A program made the translations under genes and the position numbers. From Halobaculum magnesiiphilum (GTDB lineage Archaea; Halobacteriota; Halobacteria; Halobacteriales; Haloferacaceae), in the NCBI RefSeq assembly GCF_019823105.1, contig NZ_CP081958.1, positions 2,108,001-2,172,000 on the forward strand: a stretch of 64,000 bases of DNA, written 5' to 3'. The notes under the pieces were generated by a model. It was given only the letters and a program-made list of their open reading frames with translations, was not told the origin of the DNA and did no database searches. How positions within the stretch are numbered: the stretch's first letter is position 1; each line of letters opens with the position of its first letter. This document shows, piece after piece, positions 52,943 through 61,765 of this stretch.

Positions 52943-54172
52943 GTGACACGACGGACACGGACGCTGCTGATCGCGACGCTGTTGGTCGTCGCCGCGGCGG
53001 TTCCGGCGGTCGGAGCCGCTGCGGCGGGACCGGCCACGGGAACCGCACCGAACGACGCGCCCGGCGCGGCCGGGCACCAGCCGGCCGCCCTCGGCGCCGG
53101 CGCCGGCGACGCGCCGATCGCCCAGACGGGGACGACCTGCGAGTTCCCGATCACCGAGACGGACGCGACGGGGACCGACGTGACGCTGGAGGAGCGCCCC
53201 GAGCGGATCACGACGCTGAACCCCAGCGCCGCACAGACGATGTGGGAGATCGGCGGGGAGGACCAGGTCGTCGGCGTGAGCCAGTTCGCGCTGTACCTCG
53301 ACGGCGCCGACTCCCGAACGAACGTCTCGGCCGCCGGCTTCGGCGTGAGCGTCGAGAAGGTCGTCGGCACGAACCCCGACCTCGTGCTCGCGCCGAACGC
53401 GAGCTCGACCGAGACGGTGCAGGCGCTGCGCGATGCGGGGCTGACGGTGTTCCACTTCGGGGAATCGACGACGATCGCCGACGTGCGCGAGAAGACGACG
53501 CTCACCGGCCGCCTCACCGGCAACTGTGAGGGCGCCGCAGAGGCGAACGCGTGGATGGACGCGAACGTCGAGGCGGCGACCGAGGCGACCGCAGACGCCG
53601 AGGACGTGCGCGTGCTGTACCCGCTCGGGGGCGGCTACATCGCCGGCAGCGAGACGTTCATCTCCGCGATGATCGACACCGCCGGCGGGGCGAACGTCGC
53701 CGCCGAGCGCGACCTGTCGGGCTACCCGCAGATCAACGACGAGGTCGTCCTCGAACTCGCGCCCGACTACCTCGTCGTCACGGGCTACTCGTCGTACCTC
53801 ATCGGTCAGGAGCCGTACGCGAGCACGCCGGCCGTCGAGAACAACAACACCGTCTCGGTGGACCGCAACTGGATGAACCAGCCCGCCCCGCGCTCGGTCG
53901 TCATGGGCGTGCGGACGCTGACCGAGGGGTTCCACCCCGAGGCGGCCGCCGAGGCCGACTTCCAGTCGCGCGAGGAGGCCGTCGCCGCGATGGAGACCGA
54001 GACGGCGACAGCCACCGAGAGTCAGCCGATCACCGACACGGCGACCGAGACGACGGCCGAGGCGCGCACGACCAGCGCCGGGGCGACCGCGACCTCCGGC
54101 CCAGGGTTCGGCGTCGCGCTCGCGGTGCTCGCGGTGCTGGGCTCCGCGTTGCTCGCGCGCCGGGAACGGTAA
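52943..54172 (+). CDS. btuF: cobalamin-binding protein with PGF-CTERM anchor
   Basis: The 409-residue protein has a Sec-type signal (TLLIATLLVVAAAVPAVGA), a periplasmic binding protein domain of the BtuF/FhuD class (PERITTLNPSAAQTMWEIGG, VVGTNPDLVLAPNAS) and a Thr-rich stalk followed by SGPGFGVALAVLAVLG and a basic end, i.e. a PGF-CTERM tail. It is thus an archaeosortase substrate and anchored at the surface rather than being a lipoprotein. I chose GTG 52943 by the TATA spacing; an in-frame TTG at 52919 overlaps the TATA box and cannot be used. Confidence 0.92.
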   Translation: MTRRTRTLLIATLLVVAAAVPAVGAAAAGPATGTAPNDAPGAAGHQPAALGAGAGDAPIAQTGTTCEFPITETDATGTDVTLEERPERITTLNPSAAQTMWEIGGEDQVVGVSQFALYLDGADSRTNVSAAGFGVSVEKVVGTNPDLVLAPNASSTETVQALRDAGLTVFHFGESTTIADVREKTTLTGRLTGNCEGAAEANAWMDANVEAATEATADAEDVRVLYPLGGGYIAGSETFISAMIDTAGGANVAAERDLSGYPQINDEVVLELAPDYLVVTGYSSYLIGQEPYASTPAVENNNTVSVDRNWMNQPAPRSVVMGVRTLTEGFHPEAAAEADFQSREEAVAAMETETATATESQPITDTATETTAEARTTSAGATATSGPGFGVALAVLAVLGSALLARRER

Positions 54173-54220
54173 CGTAACCGCGCCACGAGTTTTATCTTCC
54201 CCTGCCGGGACCGCTTCCCC

Positions 54221-54721
54221 ATGAGCGCGAGCCCCGCCGAGCGCCTCCGCGAGAACGCGACGGGCGTCGTCAGCACGCTCGTCACCGGGATCTGGCTGGC
54301 GGCCATGTTCACCGGGCAGGACTGGTGGCTCGCGGCGCTGCTGTTCGGCTACATCGTCCTCGTCCCGTTAACGGCGATCCTGTTCGGCGACGAGGACGAC
54401 ATCGAGGAGTGGTGGGACGAGGAGGTGAAGGGGATAGAGGGGATCGACGAGTCGAACGGAGCGGCGAACGCTCGCCCCGAGGAGCCGCCGGCGGACCCGG
54501 ACACGCGCGACGCGCTCGACACCCTCCGCGACCGCTACGCCCGCGGGGAGCTCACGGACGAGCAGTTCGAGCGCAAGCTCGATCGCCTGCTGGAGACGGA
54601 GTCGCTGGAGGACGTGGAGGACCGGAGGCGACGCGAGCGCGGTGGCGGCGACGGCACCCGGGAGGAACGCGAACGCGGCGGAGAACGCGACGCCGATCGC
54701 GACCTCGAACGCGAGCGGTAG
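54221..54721 (+). CDS. SHOCT-domain membrane protein
   Basis: The 166-residue protein has two helices (about 18-55), an acidic linker and the SHOCT motif [28 protein letters not shown], then a strongly charged Arg/Glu tail. SHOCT domains mediate oligomerisation; function unknown. TTTTATCT (about 54190) is correctly spaced for leaderless initiation. Confidence 0.75.
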   Translation: MSASPAERLRENATGVVSTLVTGIWLAAMFTGQDWWLAALLFGYIVLVPLTAILFGDEDDIEEWWDEEVKGIEGIDESNGAANARPEEPPADPDTRDALDTLRDRYARGELTDEQFERKLDRLLETESLEDVEDRRRRERGGGDGTREERERGGERDADRDLERER

Positions 54722-54815
54722 TCGGCCGCCCGTCGCACCCCACCCGTCGCCCCCCGCCCGGCGCATCTCGCCCGCCGATAGCACCCTTTTTCCGCGCGGG
54801 CGCCGCCCCTCCGGT

Positions 54816-55097
54816 ATGGTCGAGAACGTCCTCTACCCCGCGTACTTCGACGCGGCGCTGACCCGCGCCGAGGGGCGCCGCGTCCCCGAGGACCTCGCGG
54901 TGTCGGAGCCGACGGTCGACGAGATCGCGCAGGCCGTCCAGCAGGTCGGCTACGACGCCAAGATCGAACGCGACGTGACGTACAGCCGGGAGTACGAGCC
55001 CCGCGGACGCGTGAGCGTCACGGGCACCGACGAGACCGCGAAGAACGACCTCGTGCAGGCGGTGGGCGCCTACCTCGGCGTCATCCGCGGGGACTGA
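54816..55097 (+). CDS. srp19: signal recognition particle 19 kDa protein
   Basis: The 93-residue protein begins [24 protein letters not shown] and matches archaeal SRP19, which binds helices 6 and 8 of 7S RNA and prepares it for SRP54. The start is leaderless after CCCTTTTTCC. gar1 follows 20 nt later. Confidence 0.93.
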   Translation: MVENVLYPAYFDAALTRAEGRRVPEDLAVSEPTVDEIAQAVQQVGYDAKIERDVTYSREYEPRGRVSVTGTDETAKNDLVQAVGAYLGVIRGD

Positions 55098-55117
55098 CGC
55101 GGCGCCGTGGTGGTCCG

Positions 55118-55348
55118 ATGAAGCGCGTCGGCGAGGTGGTCAGAACGGCCCAGGGGCTCGCGGTCGTGCGCGTCCCCGAGGGCGCCGAGCCGGCGCGCGT
55201 CGGCAGCGAGGTCGTCGACGAGTCGCTGTCGACGGTCGGGCGCGTCGTCGACGTGTTCGGCCCGGTCGAGCGCCCCTACGTCGCCGTGTCGCCGACGGAT
55301 CGGTCGCGACTGACGGGGCTGCTCGGCGCGAAGCTGTACGCGCGGTGA
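55118..55348 (+). CDS. gar1: H/ACA RNP component Gar1
   Basis: The 76-residue protein is a small archaeal Gar1: VGEVVRTAQGLAVVRVP, then TVGRVVDVFGPVERPYVAV. It regulates substrate turnover in the box H/ACA pseudouridylation complex with Cbf5. It is likely co-transcribed with srp19. Confidence 0.92.
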   Translation: MKRVGEVVRTAQGLAVVRVPEGAEPARVGSEVVDESLSTVGRVVDVFGPVERPYVAVSPTDRSRLTGLLGAKLYAR

Positions 55349-55404
55349 GCCTGACAGCGATACGACCTGCCGCCTTTACTGGTCCGCGTCGATCGTTCAC
55401 TCTA

Positions 55405-55426
55405 ATGTTGTGATCTGACACAACAT
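55405..55426. promoter_or_regulatory. palindromic operator of the TumE-like module
   Basis: ATGTTGTG-ATCTGA-CACAACAT is a perfect inverted repeat (8-bp arms, 6-nt spacer) 34 nt before the ATG at 55460, overlapping the region where the TATA/BRE must lie. It is the probable binding site of the HTH protein encoded second in the operon. Confidence 0.75.
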
Positions 55427-55459
55427 ACTTGGTGTTGGGGTGTATGACATCGAATGTGA

Positions 55460-55750
55460 ATGGCACCCGCGGACGAGGTCGTCGTACTCGAGGACGAGAC
55501 GTACTACCCGACCAGGGACACGCTCGTCAGGATACGGATCCTGTCGGTGCCGGAGTCCGAGAAGTTCCCGGACGGCGTGAAGTATCGACTTCACCACGGA
55601 ACGACCGGGGGCGAGACGATCGTTCGATACGACAACGCTCACGGGATTCACGAACGCCACACTGCGGACGGATTGGACGACGGATACGAATTCCCCGGAT
55701 ACGAGGCGGTACTCGATCGCTTCTACCGGGAGGTTCCTGTCGATCCGTAG
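55460..55750 (+). CDS. TumE-family (DUF6516) putative toxin
   Basis: The 96-residue protein has the family pattern DETYYPTRDTLVRIRILSVP, PDGVKYRLHHGT and VRYDNAHGIHERHTADG. Known members are toxins paired with an HTH antitoxin of the type encoded next; the biochemical target is not established. Toxin-first order is typical of this group. Confidence 0.75.
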   Translation: MAPADEVVVLEDETYYPTRDTLVRIRILSVPESEKFPDGVKYRLHHGTTGGETIVRYDNAHGIHERHTADGLDDGYEFPGYEAVLDRFYREVPVDP

Positions 55751-55796
55751 CGTATCGCCACGACGACACCGTGGGTGCCACACGACGGTGACCACC

Positions 55797-56207
55797 ATGA
55801 CCCGAACCACGCTCATCGTGACGGTCGGATCGCTTGCCGATGTCGAGGCCCGAAGCCGCGACGCGATGGAGCGCGCGCTCTCCGGGGACGAACCGAGCGC
55901 GGACGCGCCGCGTCGGATCACCTTCGAGACCGCCGACGAGCTCGCTCGCGTGTTCAGTCCTCGTGCGATCGAACTCCTCAGAACGATCGCGAGTGAGGAG
56001 CCCGGGAGCATGCGCGAGGCCGCACGACTCGTCGGCCGCGACATCAAGGACGTATCGCGCAATCTCGACCGCCTGGCCGAGTACGACGTGATCGAGTTCG
56101 TCGAGGAGGGGCGGTCGAAGCGACCGGTCGTTCCGTACGACGACATTCGGATCGACCTCGGACTTCGCGACCACGACGGCAGCACGAGCGAGCCGGCGGG
56201 TGCCTGA
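55797..56207 (+). CDS. HTH antitoxin / DNA-binding protein (HVO_A0114-like)
   Basis: The 136-residue protein has a winged-helix domain: SPRAIELLRTIASEEPGSMR, ARLVGRDIKDVSRNLDRLAE and VIEFVEEGRSKRPVVPYDDI. It is 46 nt after the toxin gene and probably binds the palindrome at 55405. The ATG at 55797 is chosen; a GTG three codons earlier is possible. Confidence 0.8.
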   Translation: MTRTTLIVTVGSLADVEARSRDAMERALSGDEPSADAPRRITFETADELARVFSPRAIELLRTIASEEPGSMREAARLVGRDIKDVSRNLDRLAEYDVIEFVEEGRSKRPVVPYDDIRIDLGLRDHDGSTSEPAGA

Positions 56208-56286
56208 CACGGCCCCCATCCCAGTCCACGCCCCCGCGCCCGTCCCGTCAGGCTTTACCTGCGGCGTCGCAAATCCCGGTTCAACG

Positions 56287-57804
56287 ATGGCACGAGCAGC
56301 CGAACGGGCCGAGTTGGTGCCCGTCATCGGGCTGGAGGTCCACGTCCAGCTCGAGACGGACACCAAGATCTTCTGCGGGTGTTCCACCGAGCCCGCCGAG
56401 GAGGAGGAGCCCAACACGCGCGTCTGTCCCACCTGCCTCGGGCTCCCCGGAGCCCTCCCGGTGCTCAACGAGGCGGCCGTCGAGGCCGCCGTCAAGGTCG
56501 GGAAGGCGCTCGACGCCGACATCCCCGAGGAGACCCGGTTCCACCGAAAGAACTACTACTACCCCGACCTGCCCAAGAACTTCCAGATCACCCAGTACGA
56601 CGCGCCGCTGTGTGCCGACGGCGAGCTGGAGTTCTCCCACGAGGGCGACCGTCGGACGGTGAACGTCCGCCGCGCCCACCTGGAGGAGGACCCCGGCAGC
56701 CTGCGCCACGTCCGCGAGGGCCCCGCCGACCTGGACGTTCGGACCACCTCTGTCGACCGGGCGGACTACTCGCTGGTCGACTACAACCGGGCGGGCACGC
56801 CGCTGATGGAGGTCGTCACCGAACCCGACTTCCGCCACCCGAAGGAGGTCCGCGCGTTCCTCGAGAAGCTGGAGGAGGTGCTGGAGTACCTCGGCGTGTT
56901 CGACGCCGGCCGCGACGGCAGCCTCCGCATCGACGCGAACCTCTCGATGGTCGAGGCGAGCGAGGTCGACGACGACGGCACCATCGACGAGGACGTCTTG
57001 GAGTCGGCCAACCGGACGGAGGTCAAGAACATCTCCAGCCACAAGGGCGCCGAACAGGCGCTCGCGTACGAGCGCAACCGCCAGGAGAACCAACTCAAGC
57101 GCGGAAAAGCCGTCGCACAGGAGACGCGCCACTTCAACGAGACCCACGGCAACACCGTCTCGATGCGCTCGAAGGAGGAGGAGAAGGACTACCGCTACTT
57201 CGGCGAGGCCGACCTGCCCGCGCTGCAGGTGTCCGACTGGAAGGAGCGCATCGCCATCCCGGAGCTGCCGGACGCCCGCCGCGAACGGTTCCGCGAGGAG
57301 TACGGCCTCGACGCGGAGGCCGCCTCGAAGCTCACCTCCCGGAAGGCGGTCGCGGACTTCTACGAGGCGGTCGCCGAGGAGTTCGACCCGGACCTCGCTG
57401 CGGCGTGGGTCGCGGACACCCTCCTCGGGGAACTCAACTACCGCGACATGGCCGTCGAGGACGTTACCGACCGCCTCGACGAGTTCACCCGGCTGATCGA
57501 ACTCGTGGCGACCGGCGAGGTCACCACGAAGAACGCCGAGGAGGTCGTCCTCCGCGCGATGCTCGACGAGGGGCTCGGCCCGGACGAGGTCATCGAGCGC
57601 GAGGGCCTCGGCACCGCCGACGACGACGAGGTCGCGACCGCGGTCGAGGAGGCCATCGAAGAGAACCCCGACGCCGTCGACGACTACCACTCGGGCGAGG
57701 GCGGCGCGATCAACTTCCTCGTCGGGCAGGTGATGCAGAAGACGGGCGGCTCGGCGGCGCCCGACGACGTGAACACGATGCTGCGCGAGCGGCTGGACGG
57801 GTAG
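56287..57804 (+). CDS. gatB: aspartyl/glutamyl-tRNA amidotransferase subunit B
   Basis: The 505-residue protein begins LVPVIGLEVHVQLETDTKIF with FCGCS and CPTCLGLPGALP (the zinc cysteines), then KNYYYPDLPKNFQITQYD and EDPGSLRH. The C-terminal YqeY-like tail (AINFLVGQVMQKTGGSA) binds tRNA. With GatA and GatC it makes Gln- or Asn-tRNA by transamidation. The TATA element GCTTTACC (56252-56259) gives a leaderless start. Confidence 0.95.
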   Translation: MARAAERAELVPVIGLEVHVQLETDTKIFCGCSTEPAEEEEPNTRVCPTCLGLPGALPVLNEAAVEAAVKVGKALDADIPEETRFHRKNYYYPDLPKNFQITQYDAPLCADGELEFSHEGDRRTVNVRRAHLEEDPGSLRHVREGPADLDVRTTSVDRADYSLVDYNRAGTPLMEVVTEPDFRHPKEVRAFLEKLEEVLEYLGVFDAGRDGSLRIDANLSMVEASEVDDDGTIDEDVLESANRTEVKNISSHKGAEQALAYERNRQENQLKRGKAVAQETRHFNETHGNTVSMRSKEEEKDYRYFGEADLPALQVSDWKERIAIPELPDARRERFREEYGLDAEAASKLTSRKAVADFYEAVAEEFDPDLAAAWVADTLLGELNYRDMAVEDVTDRLDEFTRLIELVATGEVTTKNAEEVVLRAMLDEGLGPDEVIEREGLGTADDDEVATAVEEAIEENPDAVDDYHSGEGGAINFLVGQVMQKTGGSAAPDDVNTMLRERLDG

Positions 57805-57901
57805 GCGTCGCCCCCGCGACGCGGTCGACGCTGCAGGGCGCGTTCTCGCGGTCCTCCCACACGGCCCCACACTCAAGCCGCCGGCCGGCGACGATCGATC
57901 C

Positions 57902-58531
57902 ATGTCCGAGCGCACGGTCTTCTCGCTGGAGGAACGGCTCGACCGACCGACCGCCGCGGCGCTGCTACGTGGGCTGGCCGCGGATCTGGCCGCCGGCGAC
58001 CGGCTCCGACTCGGGGAGGGCGACGACGCCGCGAGCGTCGCGCTCGCCGAGTCGCTCGACGTGGAGGTGGAACTCGAGGTTGACGAGGACGACGGCGAGG
58101 CGGAACTCGAACTCGAGCTGGAGTGGACCGGAGGGGACGTACGGACCGGCGCCGACGCCGCCCCGGCGACCGAACCGGCCGCGGAGGCCACCGACGGCGA
58201 CGCCGAGGCGGGTTCGGCTGCGACTCCCGACGACGCCGGATCGGAATCGGTCGACGGCGCCTCGGAGGTCGACGACATCGTCGCGTCCGAGGACCTGGCC
58301 GACCTCCCGTCGGAGGCGGTTCCGGCGCCGGAGGCCCCGACCCCGGTTTCGCTCGCCCGATTCGAGTTGTACCGCGACCGCGCCGACGAGTGGCGCTGGC
58401 GGCTCGTCCACCGCAACGGCAACATCGTCGCCACGAGCGGCGAGGGGTACAGCTCCGACCGCGCCGCCCGCCGCGGGATGCAGAGCGTGATGCGGAACGC
58501 GCCCGACGCGCTCGTCCTTCGCGAGGAGTAG
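57902..58531 (+). CDS. amphi-Trp domain protein with C-terminal DUF1508 (YegP-like) domain
   Basis: The 209-residue protein has an N-terminal amphi-Trp-type domain (VFSLEERLDRPTAAALLRGL ... ELELELEW), an Asp/Ala-rich linker (about 80-145) and a C-terminal HVO_2922/DUF1508 domain: FELYRDRADEWRWRLVHRN, GEGYSSDRAARRGMQSV. Both are small domains whose functions are unknown; their fusion suggests one protein complex. Confidence 0.75.
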   Translation: MSERTVFSLEERLDRPTAAALLRGLAADLAAGDRLRLGEGDDAASVALAESLDVEVELEVDEDDGEAELELELEWTGGDVRTGADAAPATEPAAEATDGDAEAGSAATPDDAGSESVDGASEVDDIVASEDLADLPSEAVPAPEAPTPVSLARFELYRDRADEWRWRLVHRNGNIVATSGEGYSSDRAARRGMQSVMRNAPDALVLREE

Positions 58532-58538
58532 CCCCCGA

Positions 58539-58988
58539 CTACATCCCTCCGTCGCCGGCGTCGCGAGTCGTCATGACGATCCCGCTGAACAGCATCAACG
58601 TCGCGAGCGCGACCATGCCGAGGTCCCAGCCCATTCCGGCAGTCGCGGTCGAGCCCATCCCGCCCGTGGAGCCCATTCCGGCTCCCATGCCGCCGGTCAT
58701 CCCCGTTCGGCCCGTCATCCCGGTCGCTCCGAGCGCTTGCAACAGCAGCATCACGAGCGAGTAGGCGATCATCAGCGGCCCGCTCGCGCTCCCGATCCGG
58801 TCGGCCGCCGGCGTCACCAGTGCCACGCCGTGAACCACGACGACGACACCGATCGCGAGCATCAGCCACCCCGCGATCCCGAGGCCGGTCGTTCCCATCG
58901 TTCCGCCGACGGTCGCGGACACCAGCGAGTACACCCCGGAAGTGATCGCGATCGCCGCGCCGTACAGCCGCGTCGTCGATCCGTTCAT
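58539..58988 (-). CDS. four-helix membrane protein with a Met/Gly/Thr-rich loop
   Basis: The 149-residue protein has four hydrophobic helices. Between helices 3 and 4 (about residues 92-122) lies a low-complexity loop rich in Met, Gly and Thr (TGMTGRTGMTGGMGAGMGS). Met-rich loops can bind copper(I), but no Cys or His accompanies them here. Function unknown; conserved in haloarchaea to my knowledge. Confidence 0.6.
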   Translation of the reverse strand: MNGSTTRLYGAAIAITSGVYSLVSATVGGTMGTTGLGIAGWLMLAIGVVVVVHGVALVTPAADRIGSASGPLMIAYSLVMLLLQALGATGMTGRTGMTGGMGAGMGSTGGMGSTATAGMGWDLGMVALATLMLFSGIVMTTRDAGDGGM

Positions 58989-59044
58989 GCCCGCCGGTTC
59001 GGGTGCCACCCGCTTGGATACACCGGCGGCGACGCGACCTCGGA

Positions 59045-60583
59045 TCAGTCGTCGGTCGTGGGGTCGCCCTCGCCGTCGTCGCCGAGCGCCGCGGGCGTCG
59101 ACTCCGCGTCGCGGTCGGGATCCGTCGCCGCGTCGCGGTCGGTGTCGGTCGTCGCGGTCCCGTCGGGACCCGGCCCCGCCTCGTGCTCGACGACGCCCTC
59201 GGTCCACGTCCCGCGGAGGAACCACAGCGCACCGACCGCCAGCGACCCGACCGCGCCGAACGTCCACGCCCACCAGAGGCCGTCGGGGCCGAGGCCCAGG
59301 CCCGAAACGGGGCCGATCCCCGGGACGACGACGGTGAACGAGTACGCCAGCACGACCGCCGCGGGGATGCGCAGCCCCCACCGCGAGAGCAGCGACAGCC
59401 CCATCGCGGTCCGGGTGTCGCCGGCGCCGCGGAACGCCCCCTGCAACACCATCAGCCCGCCGAAGGCGGCCCACGCGGGCGCCGTGATCCGGAGGAACGA
59501 GACGCCCTCCTCGACGACGGCGGCGTCGTTGATGAACACCCGGATCGCCATCGCGGGGAAGAACCAGACGACCGCGCCCGCGAGCGCGAGGACCGCCATC
59601 GTGCCGCCGGTGCCGGTCCACGCCACCCTGCTCGCTCGGTCGGGCGTGTCGGCGCCGAGGTTCTGCCCGACGCCCGTCGCCGTCGCCTGTCCGACCGCGC
59701 CGGCGACGGTCCAGGAGACGGACATCAGGCGGACGCCGACGCCGTAGGCGGCCGTGGCGGCGGGGCCGAACCGCGCGACCAGCGCGGCCATCGCGACCGC
59801 GGCGAACGAGCGCGCCCAGCCGTCGAGCGTGCCGGGATAGCCCACGTCGACCAGTTGGCGGAGCACCGCGGGGTTCGGGCGGAGGTCGCCGACGTGCAGT
59901 TGGATGCCCCAGTCGCCCTTCACGAGCACGTAGATCCCGGCGGCGGCGGCGAGCGCGCGGGAGATGAACGTCGCGACGGCGGCCCCGCGGGTCCCCATCG
60001 CGGGGATCGGTCCCCACCCGAGGATGAACACGGGGTCGATGACGATGTTGACCCCGGCGGAGGCGGCGACGAGCCACATCGCGGTCTTGGTGTCGCCGGC
60101 GCCCTGCAGGGAGGCGCGAAAGGCGAAGAAGAGGAACGTGAGCGGCAGCGTGAGGAAGATCACCTCGATGTACGCCAGCGCCTCCGTGAACACGACGCCC
60201 TCGGCGCCGATCCAGTGCAGGAGCGGTCGGCGCGCGAGCAGGCCCGCGGCCGCGAGGACGACCGAGACGCCGATCGCCAGGAGCGTCGTCTGTCCGACGA
60301 CCTCGTCGGCCTTCCGGTCCTCGGCGGCGCCGACGTGCTGGGAGACCAAGGCGATCGTCGCCGCCGTGAGCCCCATCGCGGTCGAGACGAACATCCACGA
60401 GAGGGGGAACATGAGCGACACCGCGGCGACGGCCTCGGGGCTCACGCGGCCGACCCAGAACACGTCCGCGAGGTTGTAGAGGGTCTGGAGGAGGTTCCCG
60501 AGGACGAGCGGCCACGCGAGGCTGAACAGCCGCGGGGCCACCGTTCCCTCGGTCATGTCCACGCGCGCGTCGGTGTTCGCCAT
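59045..60583 (-). CDS. MATE-family multidrug/sodium exporter
   Basis: The 512-residue, 12-helix protein is of the NorM/DinF class, with LFSLAWPLVLGNLLQTLYNLAD near the N-terminus and the corresponding repeat in the second half (VDVGYPGTLDGWARSF). It exports cationic drugs or metabolites against H+ or Na+. A 40-residue Asp/Thr-rich tail follows the last helix. An ATG nine codons in is an alternative start. Confidence 0.9.
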   Translation of the reverse strand: MANTDARVDMTEGTVAPRLFSLAWPLVLGNLLQTLYNLADVFWVGRVSPEAVAAVSLMFPLSWMFVSTAMGLTAATIALVSQHVGAAEDRKADEVVGQTTLLAIGVSVVLAAAGLLARRPLLHWIGAEGVVFTEALAYIEVIFLTLPLTFLFFAFRASLQGAGDTKTAMWLVAASAGVNIVIDPVFILGWGPIPAMGTRGAAVATFISRALAAAAGIYVLVKGDWGIQLHVGDLRPNPAVLRQLVDVGYPGTLDGWARSFAAVAMAALVARFGPAATAAYGVGVRLMSVSWTVAGAVGQATATGVGQNLGADTPDRASRVAWTGTGGTMAVLALAGAVVWFFPAMAIRVFINDAAVVEEGVSFLRITAPAWAAFGGLMVLQGAFRGAGDTRTAMGLSLLSRWGLRIPAAVVLAYSFTVVVPGIGPVSGLGLGPDGLWWAWTFGAVGSLAVGALWFLRGTWTEGVVEHEAGPGPDGTATTDTDRDAATDPDRDAESTPAALGDDGEGDPTTDD

Positions 60584-60688
60584 GGAGGGGTCTACCGTCC
60601 GCGCGTTGCGTCGCGGCCTAAGGATTGTGGAGGCGGTCGGCGCGGCCGGGAACGGCCGTCCGCTCGCGGTTCCGGCTCCGACTCGCGC

Positions 60689-61765
60689 TCACTCGCCTTG
60701 GTCGCCGCGATCGGCGGCGACGCCGTCGGGGTCGCGTTCGATCACGGCTCCTGCGGTCCGGCCGCGGGCGACCAACCGACCGCGCAGGCGCGCTGCGACG
60801 GTCACGGCGACGTAGCCCGCGATGGCGACGAGCACGATCGTGCCGCCGGCGGCCACGTCGTACCAGTAGGACAGCGAGACGCCCGCCACCGTGGCGACCA
60901 GGCCGGCGGCGACGCTCGCGGCGATCGCCCGCCTGAATCCGGTCACGGGCGCGGCCGTCGCGACGGGGATCACGAGCATCGCGGCGACGAGGATCACGCC
61001 CATGATCTGCATCGCGGCGACCACGACGACCGCGGTCAACACCGCGAGCAGGCGGTTGTACCGCGTCACGTCGATGCCGGCCGCGCGGGCGCCCACCTCG
61101 TCGAAGGTGACGTACACGAGCGGCCGGTACGCCGCCCCGACCGCCAGCCCGACGACGGCGGTCATCGCGAGCAAGATCCCGGCGTTCGCGCGCGAGACGG
61201 TCGCGAGCGACCCGAACAGGTAGGCGTTGATCCCGACGGCGATGCCGCCGTCGGCGGCGGTGATGAGGACGCTCCCGACGGCGAAGGAGCCGGTGAGCAC
61301 GATCGCCAGCGACGTGTCGCGGTAGGCGCCCGCGTAGTCGACGAGCGCCTGCACCACCAGCGCGGCGAGGGCGGAGACGACCAGCGCCGTCAGCAGCGGC
61401 GGCACCGTGACCGCGAGGACGGCGTTGGCGAACAGGCCGGCGGCGACGCCGGCGAAGGCGGCGTGCGCGAGCGTGTCGCCGATCATCGCCATCTCCCGGT
61501 GGACGAGGAAGCTCCCGACGAGCGGGCCGACCACGGCGACGCAGACGGCCGCAAGGTACGCCCGCTGCATGAACGGCGAGGCGAGCACGTCGACCCCCGT
61601 CGCGCCCGCGAGCAGGTCCAGCAACCCGCCCCACAGGTCGTCGAGGACCGCGGAGAGCGCGCGCTCGCCGACCCCCGCGAGGAGCACGACGGCGCCGGGG
61701 GCGTCGGTGGCCCCGGTCGGAACGAGCGCGTCGGTCGGAACTGTCGCATCGGTCGCGCCGATCAT
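60689..61765 (-). CDS. znuB: zinc/manganese ABC transporter permease
   Basis: The 358-residue protein is an ABC-3 family permease with about nine helices (PFMQRAYLAAVCVAVVGPLVG, MIGDTLAHAAFAG, AMQIMGVILVAAMLVIPVAT). Zinc versus manganese cannot be settled by the permease alone; the His-rich binding protein argues for zinc. It overlaps znuC by 4 nt. Confidence 0.88.
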   Translation of the reverse strand: MIGATDATVPTDALVPTGATDAPGAVVLLAGVGERALSAVLDDLWGGLLDLLAGATGVDVLASPFMQRAYLAAVCVAVVGPLVGSFLVHREMAMIGDTLAHAAFAGVAAGLFANAVLAVTVPPLLTALVVSALAALVVQALVDYAGAYRDTSLAIVLTGSFAVGSVLITAADGGIAVGINAYLFGSLATVSRANAGILLAMTAVVGLAVGAAYRPLVYVTFDEVGARAAGIDVTRYNRLLAVLTAVVVVAAMQIMGVILVAAMLVIPVATAAPVTGFRRAIAASVAAGLVATVAGVSLSYWYDVAAGGTIVLVAIAGYVAVTVAARLRGRLVARGRTAGAVIERDPDGVAADRGDQGE

